Assembly: GCA_036985715.1 (NCBI GenBank)
Contig: BTQE01000006.1
Location: 1 to 53,323 of the forward strand
Origin: SMXL01 sp036985715
Lineage (GTDB): Bacteria > Bacteroidota > Rhodothermia > Rhodothermales > UBA10348
Direction: 5' to 3'
DNA: 53,323 nucleotides
Of this stretch, positions 42,291-51,864 are shown piece after piece (positions within the stretch are counted from its first letter, which is position 1; each line of letters opens with the position of its first letter). The notes beneath the pieces were generated by a model. The model did no database searches. It had not been told where the DNA came from and was given only the letters and a program-made list of their open reading frames with translations. The position numbers and the translations under genes are program-made.

Positions 42291-43493
42291 CTATCCCCGA
42301 GGAACGAACGACTGTATTCCGGTGAGGGCCTTCCCCAGAATAAGTCCATGGATGTCGTACGTCCCTTCGTACGTATTCACGCTTTCGAGATTGACCATAT
42401 GATGGATGACTCGATACTCGCCCGTAATACCGTTCGCACCCAACATATCCCTGGCGTCGCGGGCAATTCGAAGCGCCGAGTTACTATTGGTTCGCTTTGC
42501 CAGCGACACCATCTCTGGAACGAGTTGTCCGGAATCGTACAAGTCTCCGAGCCGGTACGCGATCAATTGCATCTTGGTTATTTCCGTTGCCATGTCTGCG
42601 AGCTTGGTCTGAATCAACTGTGTGGCCGCCAGGGGTTGTCCAAACTGTTCGCGATTCAAAACGTAGTCCCTCGCACGCTGATAGCAGTTCTCTGCGGCCC
42701 CGATCGTGCCCCACGAAATTCCGTATCGAGCGCTGGTCAGACAGGCAAGGGCAGATTTGAGTCCGCGTGCACCCGGCAATAAATTGTCGTCGGGTACGAA
42801 CACATCGCTCATCTCAATTTCTCCCGAAACAGAGACGCGTAAAGACATTTTATTATCGATAGACGGCGCCCGGAACCCGTCCATCCCTCGCTCGAGCAGG
42901 AATCCGCGAATAACGGGCTTTTCGGTCCCCGATTCTCGTGTTTTAACCCAAACGACGGCGACATCGGCAATAGGCGAATTGGTCACCCACCTTTTTCTAC
43001 CATTGAGCACCCAGCCTCCGGTCACTCTTTCCGCGGTCGACGTCATCGATCCAGGATCGGAGCCATGGTCCGGCTCGGTCAGGGCAAAACATCCTATCAG
43101 GTCTCCTGTAGCCAAGCCAGGTAGAAAATTATTTCGCTGATCGTCCGTTCCGAACTGTTCGATCGGATACATAACGAGAGAGGACTGAACGGAGACAAAT
43201 GATCGGTATCCGGAGTCGACGCGTTCCAGTTCGCGCGCAATCAGTCCGTACGATATCTGACTCTTCCCACCTCCTCCATACGTTTCTGAAATAGTCGCTC
43301 CGAGAAGCCCCATCTGTCCCATTTCCTGAGGGATTTCATCATGAAATATACCCGATTGATTTCCTTCCAGAGCTCTCGGTTCAAGCTTGCTCTGCGCATA
43401 CTCACGGGCCGAGTTCATTGTTTGCTTTTCCTCTTTGCCAAGCTGGTCTTCAAAAAGAAAAATATCGTCCGGATTTAGTGTCCGACTTGTCAT
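42291..43493 (-). CDS. gcdH: glutaryl-CoA dehydrogenase
   Basis: FAD enzyme that oxidises and decarboxylates glutaryl-CoA to crotonyl-CoA in lysine and tryptophan breakdown. The match to the glutaryl subgroup is close: ERVDSGYRSFVSVQSSLVM holds the Glu and Arg that recognise the glutaryl carboxylate, CFALTEPDHGSDPGSM binds flavin and substrate, and VNTYEGTYDIHGLILGKALT contains the catalytic Glu. LTSARYGISWGTIGAAE and REQFGQPLAATQLIQTKLAD also fit. I start at the ATG at 43493, giving 400 residues; the frame is open 27 codons further, but that extension has no homology and would crowd the tyrA promoter. A non-decarboxylating variant or isovaleryl-type substrate is less likely given the Arg. 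It heads the run leading to rsgA. Confidence 0.92.
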   Translation of the reverse strand: MTSRTLNPDDIFLFEDQLGKEEKQTMNSAREYAQSKLEPRALEGNQSGIFHDEIPQEMGQMGLLGATISETYGGGGKSQISYGLIARELERVDSGYRSFVSVQSSLVMYPIEQFGTDDQRNNFLPGLATGDLIGCFALTEPDHGSDPGSMTSTAERVTGGWVLNGRKRWVTNSPIADVAVVWVKTRESGTEKPVIRGFLLERGMDGFRAPSIDNKMSLRVSVSGEIEMSDVFVPDDNLLPGARGLKSALACLTSARYGISWGTIGAAENCYQRARDYVLNREQFGQPLAATQLIQTKLADMATEITKMQLIAYRLGDLYDSGQLVPEMVSLAKRTNSNSALRIARDARDMLGANGITGEYRVIHHMVNLESVNTYEGTYDIHGLILGKALTGIQSFVPRG

Positions 43494-43600
43494 GGTTTTG
43501 GATCGATCGTTTTTCCAGTGTCCCGCTAACATACGCTTGCCTTCATCCTCACACACAGATTCTCTGCTGAACATCTGGAAAGCTGACGTGTTCTTCGCGC
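43494..43600. promoter_or_regulatory. divergent promoter region, gcdH / tyrA
   Basis: A 107-nt spacer between divergent genes. Both promoters must lie here or overlap the ends of the genes. I see no clear boxes or symmetry. Confidence 0.35.
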
Positions 43601-44707
43601 ATGATCAATCGAATCTGCATTGTTGGTGTCGGCCTTATGGGTGGATCCTTTGGTCTATCCGTGCGGAGAACACGACCCGACCTCATCGTCATCGGGGTGG
43701 ACTCGGAGGATGTCCTCCAGAAGGCGCTCGAGCGAGGAGCCATCACCGAGGCGGCGAAGTCGTTATCCGAAGCCGTAGCGAGTGCCGATCTGATCATGTT
43801 GTGCACACCCGTTCTGGAATCCATCTCGTTGATGGATGAGATTGGTCGCTCAGCGCGTAAAAACACGATTGTCTCAGATGTCTGCTCAGTAAAAATGCCT
43901 CTGCAGACGGCCGCTGAAAACAGCCTCGGGGCAAAGGTGGCCTTCATTGGCGGCCATCCCATGACGGGATCTGAGAGTAGCGGAATCAACCATGCCGATG
44001 AGTTTCTTTACGAGAATGCCACGTACGTTCTGTGCCCACCTTCGCGTATGGATGAAGATCTTTTTGCCGAGCGATACAGCGATCTTATCGCTGTAATCCG
44101 ATCCACGGGCGGACGTATTCTTCTCATGGATGCACAGAAGCACGATCGAATTGCTGCCCGGATCAGTCATCTTCCCCAGCTCGTCGCAATAGCGCTCGTA
44201 AACAGTGTGGGCGCGAAGCGTGACACTGATCCGGAACTACTCCAGCTGGCTGCAGGTGGCTTTCGAGATATGACTCGCATCGCCTCATCAACATATGATA
44301 TTTGGCGCGAGATTCTGCAGTCCAACTCGGATCCCATCCTGGAGGCTCTGGAAGGCCTCTCCGATGAAATTGATAACCTCCGGACGTTGCTGTCCTCGAA
44401 CGACTATCAGGCGATCGAGGAACGCTTCCAGTCTGCCGAAGACATTCGTACGTCCATCCCACCCCGTTCGAAAGGATTTATTCAACCCCTCGCAGACGTA
44501 TTTGTCTTTGTGTCGGACCAGCCAGGTGCAATTTCTGACATGACCGGGCGCCTGACAGATGATCAACTCAATATCAAAGATATCGAACTGCTAAAAATCA
44601 GAGAAGGCACAGGCGGGACGTTTAGAATCGGATTGGAAACGGAGGCCGCGGCCGAGCGCGCGTTGATCGTATTGACCGATGCTGGATATCGGGTCCACCG
44701 GCTTTGA
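43601..44707 (+). CDS. tyrA: prephenate dehydrogenase with C-terminal ACT domain
   Basis: Oxidatively decarboxylates prephenate to 4-hydroxyphenylpyruvate for tyrosine synthesis, 368 residues. The NAD-binding fold opens ICIVGVGLMGGSFGLSVR; LIMLCTPVLESISLMDEI and VSDVCSVKMPLQ follow. GGHPMTGSESSG (about residue 125) and LISHLPQLVA-like RISHLPQLVAIALVN carry catalytic and substrate residues. From about residue 290 to the end is an ACT domain (VFVSDQPGAISDMTGRL; NIKDIELLKI), which usually binds tyrosine for feedback inhibition. The protein lacks a chorismate mutase domain. No other aromatic-pathway gene adjoins it. The gene is divergent from gcdH. Confidence 0.95.
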   Translation: MINRICIVGVGLMGGSFGLSVRRTRPDLIVIGVDSEDVLQKALERGAITEAAKSLSEAVASADLIMLCTPVLESISLMDEIGRSARKNTIVSDVCSVKMPLQTAAENSLGAKVAFIGGHPMTGSESSGINHADEFLYENATYVLCPPSRMDEDLFAERYSDLIAVIRSTGGRILLMDAQKHDRIAARISHLPQLVAIALVNSVGAKRDTDPELLQLAAGGFRDMTRIASSTYDIWREILQSNSDPILEALEGLSDEIDNLRTLLSSNDYQAIEERFQSAEDIRTSIPPRSKGFIQPLADVFVFVSDQPGAISDMTGRLTDDQLNIKDIELLKIREGTGGTFRIGLETEAAAERALIVLTDAGYRVHRL

Positions 44708-44819
44708 AGACCGTCTCTGATCGGACAGCCGCGTGTGGGTCACGATTGCAGATAGAAACCACTCGGCGTATCATCTTCGCCCGTCATTCTGTTACTGATT
44801 TGAATCCCCCTCGTGAATT

Positions 44820-45929
44820 ATGAGCGATCAACAAACTCCCCTGCACAGCAAACATCTTGCTTTGGGAGCCAAAATGACGCCATTCGCAGGTTTCGAAATG
44901 CCTGTCCAGTATACCGGCATTATCGATGAGCATCTGACGGTGCGAGAGCGAGTGGGCATGTTTGATGTCAGTCACATGGGTGAAGTCCTGGTCACAGGGC
45001 CCGAGGCCCTTGATTTCATTCAGCGTCTGGTAACAAATGACGCAGAGAAACTATTCGATGGGAGGGCGATGTATACGGTCATGTGTCGTGAGGACGGTGG
45101 CATCGTGGACGATCTTCTCGTTTATCGACTCGGCGCCGACCGCTACATGTTGGTCATCAACGCCTCCAACATCGAATCTGATCTCGCATGGATGAGGAGT
45201 CAAAAACTTCAGGATGCTTCGATCGAGAATATTTCTGGGAGCGTCGGTCTCATCGCGGTCCAAGGACCGTCCGCCTTCGACACCGTCAGTAAGATTTCTC
45301 CCGTCTCGATTGATGAACTGAAGTTTTACCATTTCGCCGAGCTTGAAACGGGCAGTTTTTTTGGATGCAAGATGGCCATTCTTTCTCATACCGGCTATAC
45401 CGGTGAATCCGGACTCGAGATTTACTCTGACGCAGACCGAGCCGGTGAAATATGGGATGCCCTCTTTGAAGCCGGTGAGGAGTTTGGTATAAAGCCCATC
45501 GGTCTCGGCGCCCGCGATACCCTTCGTTTGGAATCAGGATTCTGCCTTTACGGAAATGACATCACGATCGAGACCAATCCACTGGAGGCCGGTCTCGGAT
45601 GGCTGACCAAATTGGATAAGAGAGACTTCGTTGGACGAAACGCACTCGCCGAAATCAAAGAGGCAGGACCAGGTAGAAAGCTGGTGGGCTTTGTTTCCCG
45701 GGAGCGCGGTATTCCGCGACCGGGAGATACCCTTCTAGACCCGGATGGACAGCAGATCGGCCATGTTACCAGCGGCACACAGTCTCCTATTCTTCGTGCA
45801 GGAATCGGACTTGGATACGTAACCAACCGATCGGAGTACACGTCGCCAGGCTCGGATCTCAGTGTTCGCTCAAGAAACAGATCATTCACTGTGCGGGTTC
45901 AACAACCTCCATTTCATAAGGTGAGGTAA
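44820..45929 (+). CDS. gcvT: aminomethyltransferase (glycine cleavage T protein)
   Basis: T protein of the glycine cleavage system: releases ammonia from the aminomethyl-lipoyl H protein and makes 5,10-methylene-tetrahydrofolate. The family marks are complete: LGAKMTPFAGFEMPVQY, MFDVSHMGEVLVTGPEAL, the folate-site stretch MYTVMCREDGGIVDDLLVYR with the conserved Asp, VGLIAVQGPSA, SHTGYTGESGLEIY, GLGARDTLRLESGFCLYGND, and C-terminal VGFVSRERGIPRPGDTLL and VTSGTQSPILRAGIGLGYV. Length 369 is normal. The other components (gcvH, gcvP) are not in the window. A possible terminator follows at 45962. Confidence 0.97.
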   Translation: MSDQQTPLHSKHLALGAKMTPFAGFEMPVQYTGIIDEHLTVRERVGMFDVSHMGEVLVTGPEALDFIQRLVTNDAEKLFDGRAMYTVMCREDGGIVDDLLVYRLGADRYMLVINASNIESDLAWMRSQKLQDASIENISGSVGLIAVQGPSAFDTVSKISPVSIDELKFYHFAELETGSFFGCKMAILSHTGYTGESGLEIYSDADRAGEIWDALFEAGEEFGIKPIGLGARDTLRLESGFCLYGNDITIETNPLEAGLGWLTKLDKRDFVGRNALAEIKEAGPGRKLVGFVSRERGIPRPGDTLLDPDGQQIGHVTSGTQSPILRAGIGLGYVTNRSEYTSPGSDLSVRSRNRSFTVRVQQPPFHKVR

Positions 45930-45961
45930 AGTGTTTGGGTAACTCGTTGTCTTTTCTTATT

Positions 45962-46004
45962 GTACCATAATCGGTTAGGGTAGAGTTACGGTACGACCTT
46001 TTTT
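45962..46004 (+). terminator. possible intrinsic terminator after gcvT
   Basis: GTACCATAA (45962-45970) pairs with TTACGGTAC (45986-45994), 8 of 9 positions, around a 15-nt loop; six T residues follow 4 nt later (45999-46004). The loop is long and the stem carries one mismatch, so this is moderate evidence only. Confidence 0.4.
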
Positions 46005-46096
46005 GTTCCGTGCATCCCTTTTGTAACCGTATTCATGCATTTCTTCTCGCGCGTGCTGACATTGGATTAGCCCGCTGCACTGCTTAGTTTTTCGTC

Positions 46097-48538
46097 ATGG
46101 GAAAGACCGTCTCGAAAAGAAATCGAGGACGAAGATCATCTTCGTCAAAAACTCCGTTTATCAGTCAGCAGCGTAAACGAGAGATTCTAGGCCTGATTCT
46201 CATGGTGTTTGCTCTGCTGATCACCCTGGCCATTCTGACCTATAAAGACGTTGATGAGCCGTTAGCGAGGCGTTTTTCCTGGGATTCTCTATTTGTCCCT
46301 GGAAACGAGCGTGCGGCGAATGCCCTGGGACCGACTGGCGCTGCGATTGCTTATCTGCTCGTACCCAACTTCCTAGGATACTTTTCGCTTCTTCTGCCCT
46401 TTGCCATGTTTGGTTGGGGCTACGTGTGGCTGCGTAATCGACCCAAAGAGTATCTCCCGCTGGTTTCTGGATTGATGGGGGCAGTGGCTCTGCTATTTTC
46501 CTCGTTATTCGGGTGGCTTTCAATCACACTTGAATCGGATTTGCTCGCCTGGAGCGGTTCGTGGGGGCTTGGTCTTTCGGGATGGATGCACCAATTGCTG
46601 GGCGGTCTTGGATCCATTGTAATTTTACTTTTAGCAGTCTCGATTACGGGACTGCTCCTTATTGATCATGATATTCAGAGATCGCTGGATCGCCTCGAGG
46701 CCGGCTTTGTCCACCTTAGGAAAACGGCTGATCACTGGTGGGCCGGAAGAGAAGATCGAAAAGCAGCTAGATCCCTGAAAAAGAACAAGATCATTGAAGA
46801 ACAGAGACCGCAAAAAGACCGTGGAACAGAACCCGAGCATTTGACAACGATTCGTTCGAAAGAGGCGAAAGAAAAAGTCCCTGCACCGTTCATCGCCAAG
46901 CGGGAGGAAGGATCGACTGATCCTATCGGGATGCCAGATCCAACGGATCTGCTCGAAAAATCTATTTCTACCGCTGACGTCGAGATGCGCGTGCACGAAC
47001 AGGTCAAGGAAGAACTCACGGACGATCTACACAGGAAACAGCCAAGTCCGGCCAAAGAATATCCGTTTAATTTACCCGACCTGGACTTGCTGGACGAAGG
47101 TGAAGAGCGGGCTCACAAGATCGATTATGACGAGCTTGATGAGCACAAACAAATACTGCTCGACAAGCTGGCGACCTATAATATTGAAATCACAAGTATC
47201 GAGGCCATTGTCGGCCCTACCGTCACGCTGTACGAGTTGACTCCAGCTCCCGGAATCAAGATCAGTCGCATCACAGCCCTTGAAAACGATCTTGCCATGG
47301 CCATGGCCGCGCGAGGTATTCGAATGATTGCCCCGATTCCTGGAAAATCAGCTATCGGCGTTGAAATACCGAATCGGCACCGCGAACTCGTCCGGATTCG
47401 TGATATCATCGGCACGACTCGTTTTTCGGAGTCCGGAATGGAGCTTCCCCTAATTTTGGGCAAATCGATCGAGGGCGAGACGATTCTTGAGGACCTGACG
47501 CGCATGCCCCACCTGCTCATTGCCGGTTCAACGGGTTCGGGAAAATCGGTCGGACTTAACACGTTCATCGCCGGTCTGCTTTATGCCTGCCCGCCGTCCA
47601 TCCTTAAGTTCGTAATGATCGATCCTAAAAAAATCGAACTTGCTGCATACGCCAATATTGCTTCCCACTACGTCGCCATGCCGCCTGAAGCCAGCGAGGT
47701 GATCATTACCGACGTGGATCAGGCACTGGGTACACTCAGGAGCTGCGAGAAGGAGATGGAACGACGTTATGATCTGCTGTCTGAGGCTCAGGTTCGAAGC
47801 CTAAAAGAATACAATCGAGCCATTGATCTAAAATCAGATTCTGAAAACGGTACGGAGGAGAAGATTCCCTACATCGTCATCATCGTTGACGAGCTTGCTG
47901 ATCTGATGATGACTGCCGGCAAAGACATCGAGGCACCGATTGCACGCCTGGCCCAGATGGCACGTGCCGTGGGAATCCATTTGATTCTGGCGACCCAACG
48001 CCCGTCAGTCGATGTGATCACTGGACTGATCAAAGCCAACTTCCCATCGAGAATCGCCTACCAGGTCGCCTCAAAAATTGATTCACGAACGATTATGGAC
48101 CACAATGGCGCGGAAGGTCTGGTGGGCAACGGCGACATGTTGTACATGTCCGGAAGTCGCATCATCAGACTGCAGGGCCCGTTTGTTTCGATCGAGGAGG
48201 TCGACCGAATCACCCGCTTTGTTGGCGAACAGCACGGCCCGGGACCCTATATGTTACCCTCACTGGATAGTGTGGAAACAACCTCGGCAATCGTCGATCG
48301 AGCAAGCAGTGAACGAGATGAGCTGTTTATTGAAGCAGCACACATCATTGTCCGTAGCCAACAGGGATCGGTCTCGTTGCTTCAGCGCAAATTGGCGGTT
48401 GGTTATGCCCGAGCCGCCCGCCTGATCGATCAACTTGAAAATGCCGGTATCGTAGGACCGTTTGAGGGCTCAAAGGCGCGACAGGTTTTAATCGACGACG
48501 AGCTGCAACTCGACCAGATGCTGTCCGAGACTTCTTGA
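46097..48538 (+). CDS. ftsK: DNA translocase FtsK/SpoIIIE
   Basis: Septal DNA pump that clears chromosomes from the closing division site, 813 residues. Four membrane segments lie near residues 30-50, 78-110, 118-142 and 168-190. A charged linker of about 140 residues follows, shorter than in E. coli. The motor starts near residue 330: the alpha domain with IVGPTVTLYELTPAPGIKIS, then Walker A AGSTGSGKSVGLNTF at about 474, FVMIDPKKIELAAYANI, and Walker B YIVIIVDELADLMM. LATQRPSVDVITGLIKANFP and RTIMDHNGAEGLVGNGDML are characteristic. The C-terminal gamma winged helix (GSVSLLQRKLAVGYARAARL, then QLENAGIVGP) recognises orienting DNA motifs. purE follows after 86 nt. Together with the FtsB-like gene it is the division content of this window. 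Confidence 0.97.
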   Translation: MGKTVSKRNRGRRSSSSKTPFISQQRKREILGLILMVFALLITLAILTYKDVDEPLARRFSWDSLFVPGNERAANALGPTGAAIAYLLVPNFLGYFSLLLPFAMFGWGYVWLRNRPKEYLPLVSGLMGAVALLFSSLFGWLSITLESDLLAWSGSWGLGLSGWMHQLLGGLGSIVILLLAVSITGLLLIDHDIQRSLDRLEAGFVHLRKTADHWWAGREDRKAARSLKKNKIIEEQRPQKDRGTEPEHLTTIRSKEAKEKVPAPFIAKREEGSTDPIGMPDPTDLLEKSISTADVEMRVHEQVKEELTDDLHRKQPSPAKEYPFNLPDLDLLDEGEERAHKIDYDELDEHKQILLDKLATYNIEITSIEAIVGPTVTLYELTPAPGIKISRITALENDLAMAMAARGIRMIAPIPGKSAIGVEIPNRHRELVRIRDIIGTTRFSESGMELPLILGKSIEGETILEDLTRMPHLLIAGSTGSGKSVGLNTFIAGLLYACPPSILKFVMIDPKKIELAAYANIASHYVAMPPEASEVIITDVDQALGTLRSCEKEMERRYDLLSEAQVRSLKEYNRAIDLKSDSENGTEEKIPYIVIIVDELADLMMTAGKDIEAPIARLAQMARAVGIHLILATQRPSVDVITGLIKANFPSRIAYQVASKIDSRTIMDHNGAEGLVGNGDMLYMSGSRIIRLQGPFVSIEEVDRITRFVGEQHGPGPYMLPSLDSVETTSAIVDRASSERDELFIEAAHIIVRSQQGSVSLLQRKLAVGYARAARLIDQLENAGIVGPFEGSKARQVLIDDELQLDQMLSETS

Positions 48539-48624
48539 AACATTAGAGGAGAGGCTGAGGAATAGTTTTCGACGGATCGTATATACCGATCCACAATATT
48601 CATCAGAAAATATTCGAGTCGGAA

Positions 48625-49146
48625 ATGGAAGCTGAGCAGCACCCTCTCGTCGGAATCGTAATGGGTAGCGAGTCTGACTGGCCCGTGATGGAGAGAGGGG
48701 CACGCATTCTGAAGGAGTTCGGAATCCGATTTGAGACGAGAGTTCTATCGGCCCACCGAACCCCAGATGCAGTAAAAACATATGCTGAAGAGGCCCACGC
48801 TCGAGGATTGAAAGTGCTCATTGCCGGTGCCGGAATGGCGGCTCATCTTGCCGGTGTGCTCGCAGGCTGCAGTCCCCTGCCCATAATCGGTGTCCCTATC
48901 GCGTCTGGTGCCCTTCAGGGCATCGACGCACTCCTCGCGACGGTACAAATGCCCAGCGGTGTACCTGTTGCAACCGTTGCCATTGGCGGTTCAAAAAACG
49001 CGGCTGTACTGGCTGTTCAGATCTTAGCAACTGGAGATACTGACCTTTATGAGAAGGTGGCTACGTACAAAAAGGACATGCTCGGCCAGGTCCAATCGAT
49101 GGACGCTCGTGTGCAAGAACTAGCCAGTCACCTGAATTCGGACTGA
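48625..49146 (+). CDS. purE: N5-carboxyaminoimidazole ribonucleotide mutase
   Basis: Class I PurE, which converts N5-CAIR to CAIR in purine synthesis; 173 residues. VGIVMGSESDWPVMERGARI opens the protein with the conserved Ser and Asp of the active site, RVLSAHRTPDAVKTYAEEA carries the substrate-binding AHR, and LIAGAGMAAHLAGVLAG and IGVPI(A)SG with LQGIDALLATVQMPSGVPVA complete the signature. The partner purK is not adjacent. TGA at 49144-49146 stands one base from the stop of the convergent GWxTD gene. The 86-nt gap after ftsK contains no visible terminator, so co-transcription with ftsK is possible. Confidence 0.97.
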   Translation: MEAEQHPLVGIVMGSESDWPVMERGARILKEFGIRFETRVLSAHRTPDAVKTYAEEAHARGLKVLIAGAGMAAHLAGVLAGCSPLPIIGVPIASGALQGIDALLATVQMPSGVPVATVAIGGSKNAAVLAVQILATGDTDLYEKVATYKKDMLGQVQSMDARVQELASHLNSD

Positions 49147-49147
49147 C

Positions 49148-51589
49148 CTACTCGAGAAAAAGATCCTGTTCTCTCTCGAGCGTGTTTCCGGTTGCCTGGT
49201 CGGTGATCTTTAGTGCGATCGTATATAAACCCGGCTCCTGGTTGGCTGCATCGAGGATCAGATATTGACCGTCGTTCTCACTCGCAACCTGAATCGGAAG
49301 CGACACGGCAACACCATCGTCTCCGCCACCAAAGATTCCCTTTATAAAGTTACCAATTGCGTTTCCTCGCCTCTTTGGTCCCAGTGCTGCTTCAACTAAA
49401 TAGTGGGCACTTCCACCGGAATCCAGTCCCAGGTTATAAACTTCGAAGTATAGATATATCGGTTGCTCTGTCGAGAACACGGACCACGGAGCCGGCATTA
49501 TCGACAAGCCGTTTCTCACGATATCCGTAGACAGCGTCGGTGTACCAAATTCTACTTCATCAACGCGATACGCCAGGAGTAAATCACTCAGTGCAAAATC
49601 GTCGCCTGAAAAATCAAGAATCTCAACTTTCCGCCGCTGAACTGCTACGGTAGCTGCGCCAGCGGTTTCGAATTCGACCGATACTTCCTGCATTCCCGGT
49701 GGAACGCGGAGTTGTTCCGTATCAATCCAGAGATTCGATTCCTCGAACTGAACAACCTGGGCGGTCCTGAGACCATAAATTGTACGTCTCTGTTCGACGA
49801 GTATATCACGGTTCTCACTAACGACGAACATTCCAGCATTTGCCGTGAGATCTATAATGTCATCCGATCGATCAAAGTCGTTTACGGGTATCCCGTAATT
49901 GACATAAACGTCGGTCATGTCGCTGCTAAAATTCTTGAACGATGCGACAAGAAATGGAACGTCGATTTGCCGACCTGGCGCCTTATAGGTATAACTTTCT
50001 GGCTCCTCGCGAAATGTCTCCCGAGCCCGGATCGCGTAGTCATTCAGCCAAGGAAGGGCGCCTTGTGAAATATCATCGGCAGACGGGCTATAGAGTCGGT
50101 ACTCCCCATTACGAAACGGATCTTCGAATACGAACTTCTTGTCTTCGTAAGTCCAGATATTGTACGTATTGGCTTCCTCAAACATATCGAAGCCATAACC
50201 GTCTCGCGTGATTTGAAGGATTCGGCTCCCTTCGGCTTGATTATTCGGATCGGGATCAGAGGGCAGCGCCCGAAAGCTCTCGGAAATTCTCGAGGAGCTC
50301 TTGGGTATGATCACCACATCGCCAACGGGTGCACCATAACGGACGATAATCTGACCCCGTTCGGTGTTCCATCCTCGTAAGTCCAGATCTGGTGCACCAT
50401 AGAGCAGGTCCGCATACGTTAACCTCGCATAGTGCTCCAGTTTTCGTTCGTTGTACGGCGTGAGCAGTCGGGGATCCTTGCTCGTCCAGTATCGTGCAGC
50501 ATAAGCGACCGTATCGGCTTTATACTGCTGTATTTCATCTTCAGGAAGAATCAGATCAAGGTTGGTGTACGCATAGAGAGCATCTTCATCCAAATACTGC
50601 AGTGACGTCTCAAAGACCTTCGCTGCCGCTGCGAGGTTTCCGTTGCGATAGTGCGCCAATCCCAGGTAGGTCCACAATTCGGGATCTTCGGGAAAATATA
50701 GGTACATCTGTTCAAGCATCAACAGCGCATCCTGATACTCGCCCTTTAGAGAGTAGACTCTCATCAGATCTGTGTAGGCAGTTCGCTGGCGTGGATCCGA
50801 ATCGATCGCAGCTAACAAGTGGCCAACGGCACGAGTGTATACCCGGTCCGCCCTTCCTGACAAATCCTGGACGTTTATTCCCTGCGCCTCCAGCGTTTCG
50901 ATATCGAACTCATCGGCCAGCAGGATGCTTTGAGGATTGATCATCCCGGAAACGCCCGTCAACACCTCCCGATCGCGGTCGAATTCTTCCGGATCTTGAT
51001 CAGGGTTGAAAAAATCCTGAGCTTCTTCCTGTCGGGCTAAAAAATTGTCAAGCGGATCACGAACGGATGGGGCTCTGTACTTATCTCGAGCAAACAGAAG
51101 ACCCGGATACACGATCGCGTTTCTATATCGCCAAAAATCACGGATATAAGACTTACCAAGTTCCTGGTGAGCAAATGCGTTCGTTTCATCAAGTTTTAGA
51201 ATCTTTTTCGCAAGCTCAAATCGCCTGGCCTCTCGAGTTCTTTTCTGGAAGAAATTCCACGAATCAACCCGGAGGGACTGCATGAGCGCGACCAAATACT
51301 TCAGATTGGTGGGCTCGATCTCGAGCGCCGCATCCAATTCTGTCTCGGCACGCTTCCGATCATCAAGGGAAGTTTCAAAGTAGATTCGCGCAAGCAGAAA
51401 ATGGGCTTCTGCCGAATTCTGGTCGTTGGCTTCGAGCACAGTTTCAAATGAGGTTACAGCCTCCACATACCTGCCATCTCGAAACGCCAAAATTCCATCT
51501 GCCATCTGCGAATCTGTATCCTGAGCGTAAAGGATCGTCGACCCGACGCCGGAGACTAGCAGAAGGAGTATTAGAGCTGAACGTCGCAT
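49148..51589 (-). CDS. exported TPR and GWxTD-domain protein
   Basis: An 813-residue exported protein. The signal peptide (ALILLLLVSGVGSTI) ends near LYAQDTD. Residues about 28-360 hold TPR-like repeats (ILAFRDGRYVEAVTSFETVL, EAHFLLARIYFETS, FAHQELGKSYIRDF, ALLMLEQMYLYFPEDPELW, TYLGLAHYRNGNLAAAAKVF). The GWxTD domain begins near residue 390; its naming motif reads GWNTERGQIIVRYGAP, with Glu in place of the usual Asp. The C-terminal 300 residues are beta-rich (FLVASFKNFSSDMTDVYVNY; YLYFEVYNLG) and resemble the end of other GWxTD proteins, which occur in Bacteroidota, Ignavibacteria and Acidobacteria. Function is unknown. It stands alone on its strand, tail to tail with purE with one base between stops. 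Confidence 0.88.
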   Translation of the reverse strand: MRRSALILLLLVSGVGSTILYAQDTDSQMADGILAFRDGRYVEAVTSFETVLEANDQNSAEAHFLLARIYFETSLDDRKRAETELDAALEIEPTNLKYLVALMQSLRVDSWNFFQKRTREARRFELAKKILKLDETNAFAHQELGKSYIRDFWRYRNAIVYPGLLFARDKYRAPSVRDPLDNFLARQEEAQDFFNPDQDPEEFDRDREVLTGVSGMINPQSILLADEFDIETLEAQGINVQDLSGRADRVYTRAVGHLLAAIDSDPRQRTAYTDLMRVYSLKGEYQDALLMLEQMYLYFPEDPELWTYLGLAHYRNGNLAAAAKVFETSLQYLDEDALYAYTNLDLILPEDEIQQYKADTVAYAARYWTSKDPRLLTPYNERKLEHYARLTYADLLYGAPDLDLRGWNTERGQIIVRYGAPVGDVVIIPKSSSRISESFRALPSDPDPNNQAEGSRILQITRDGYGFDMFEEANTYNIWTYEDKKFVFEDPFRNGEYRLYSPSADDISQGALPWLNDYAIRARETFREEPESYTYKAPGRQIDVPFLVASFKNFSSDMTDVYVNYGIPVNDFDRSDDIIDLTANAGMFVVSENRDILVEQRRTIYGLRTAQVVQFEESNLWIDTEQLRVPPGMQEVSVEFETAGAATVAVQRRKVEILDFSGDDFALSDLLLAYRVDEVEFGTPTLSTDIVRNGLSIMPAPWSVFSTEQPIYLYFEVYNLGLDSGGSAHYLVEAALGPKRRGNAIGNFIKGIFGGGDDGVAVSLPIQVASENDGQYLILDAANQEPGLYTIALKITDQATGNTLEREQDLFLE

Positions 51590-51864
51590 GATTATTCTTT
51601 CCTTGGATTCATACGGACAGCCACCTGGCTGAATGGACTGTCACAAAGCTGTTAGGCGGACCTGTGTCGATCGTTCCATATCTTCCAATCGCTAGGTTTT
51701 ACGATCCAAGCGGATCAAGGGTTCTTCTCGCACTCTTTCCAAGAGCATATTCATCCAAGAGAAATTTGACCGCCCGATAGTAGTATACCATATGCTAAAA
51801 CGTCTAAATCAAGACATTTAGCCGAACTCGCAATATTCGTTTTCGAGCGGTTTGATTGAGCCCC
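51590..51864. other. 275-nt spacer between the smpB and GWxTD genes
   Basis: Both flanking genes read on the minus strand, so this holds the 3' end of the smpB transcript and the promoter of the GWxTD gene. An imperfect hairpin at 51794-51822 (GCTAAA and TTTAGC, plus GTCT/AGAC inside) could end the smpB message, but no T-run follows it on the minus strand. No open frame is convincing. Confidence 0.4.

Noticed and set aside
43494..43574. A 27-residue N-terminal extension of glutaryl-CoA dehydrogenase
   Set aside because: The extension has no homology, and the ATG at 43493 gives the normal family length and leaves room for the divergent promoters.
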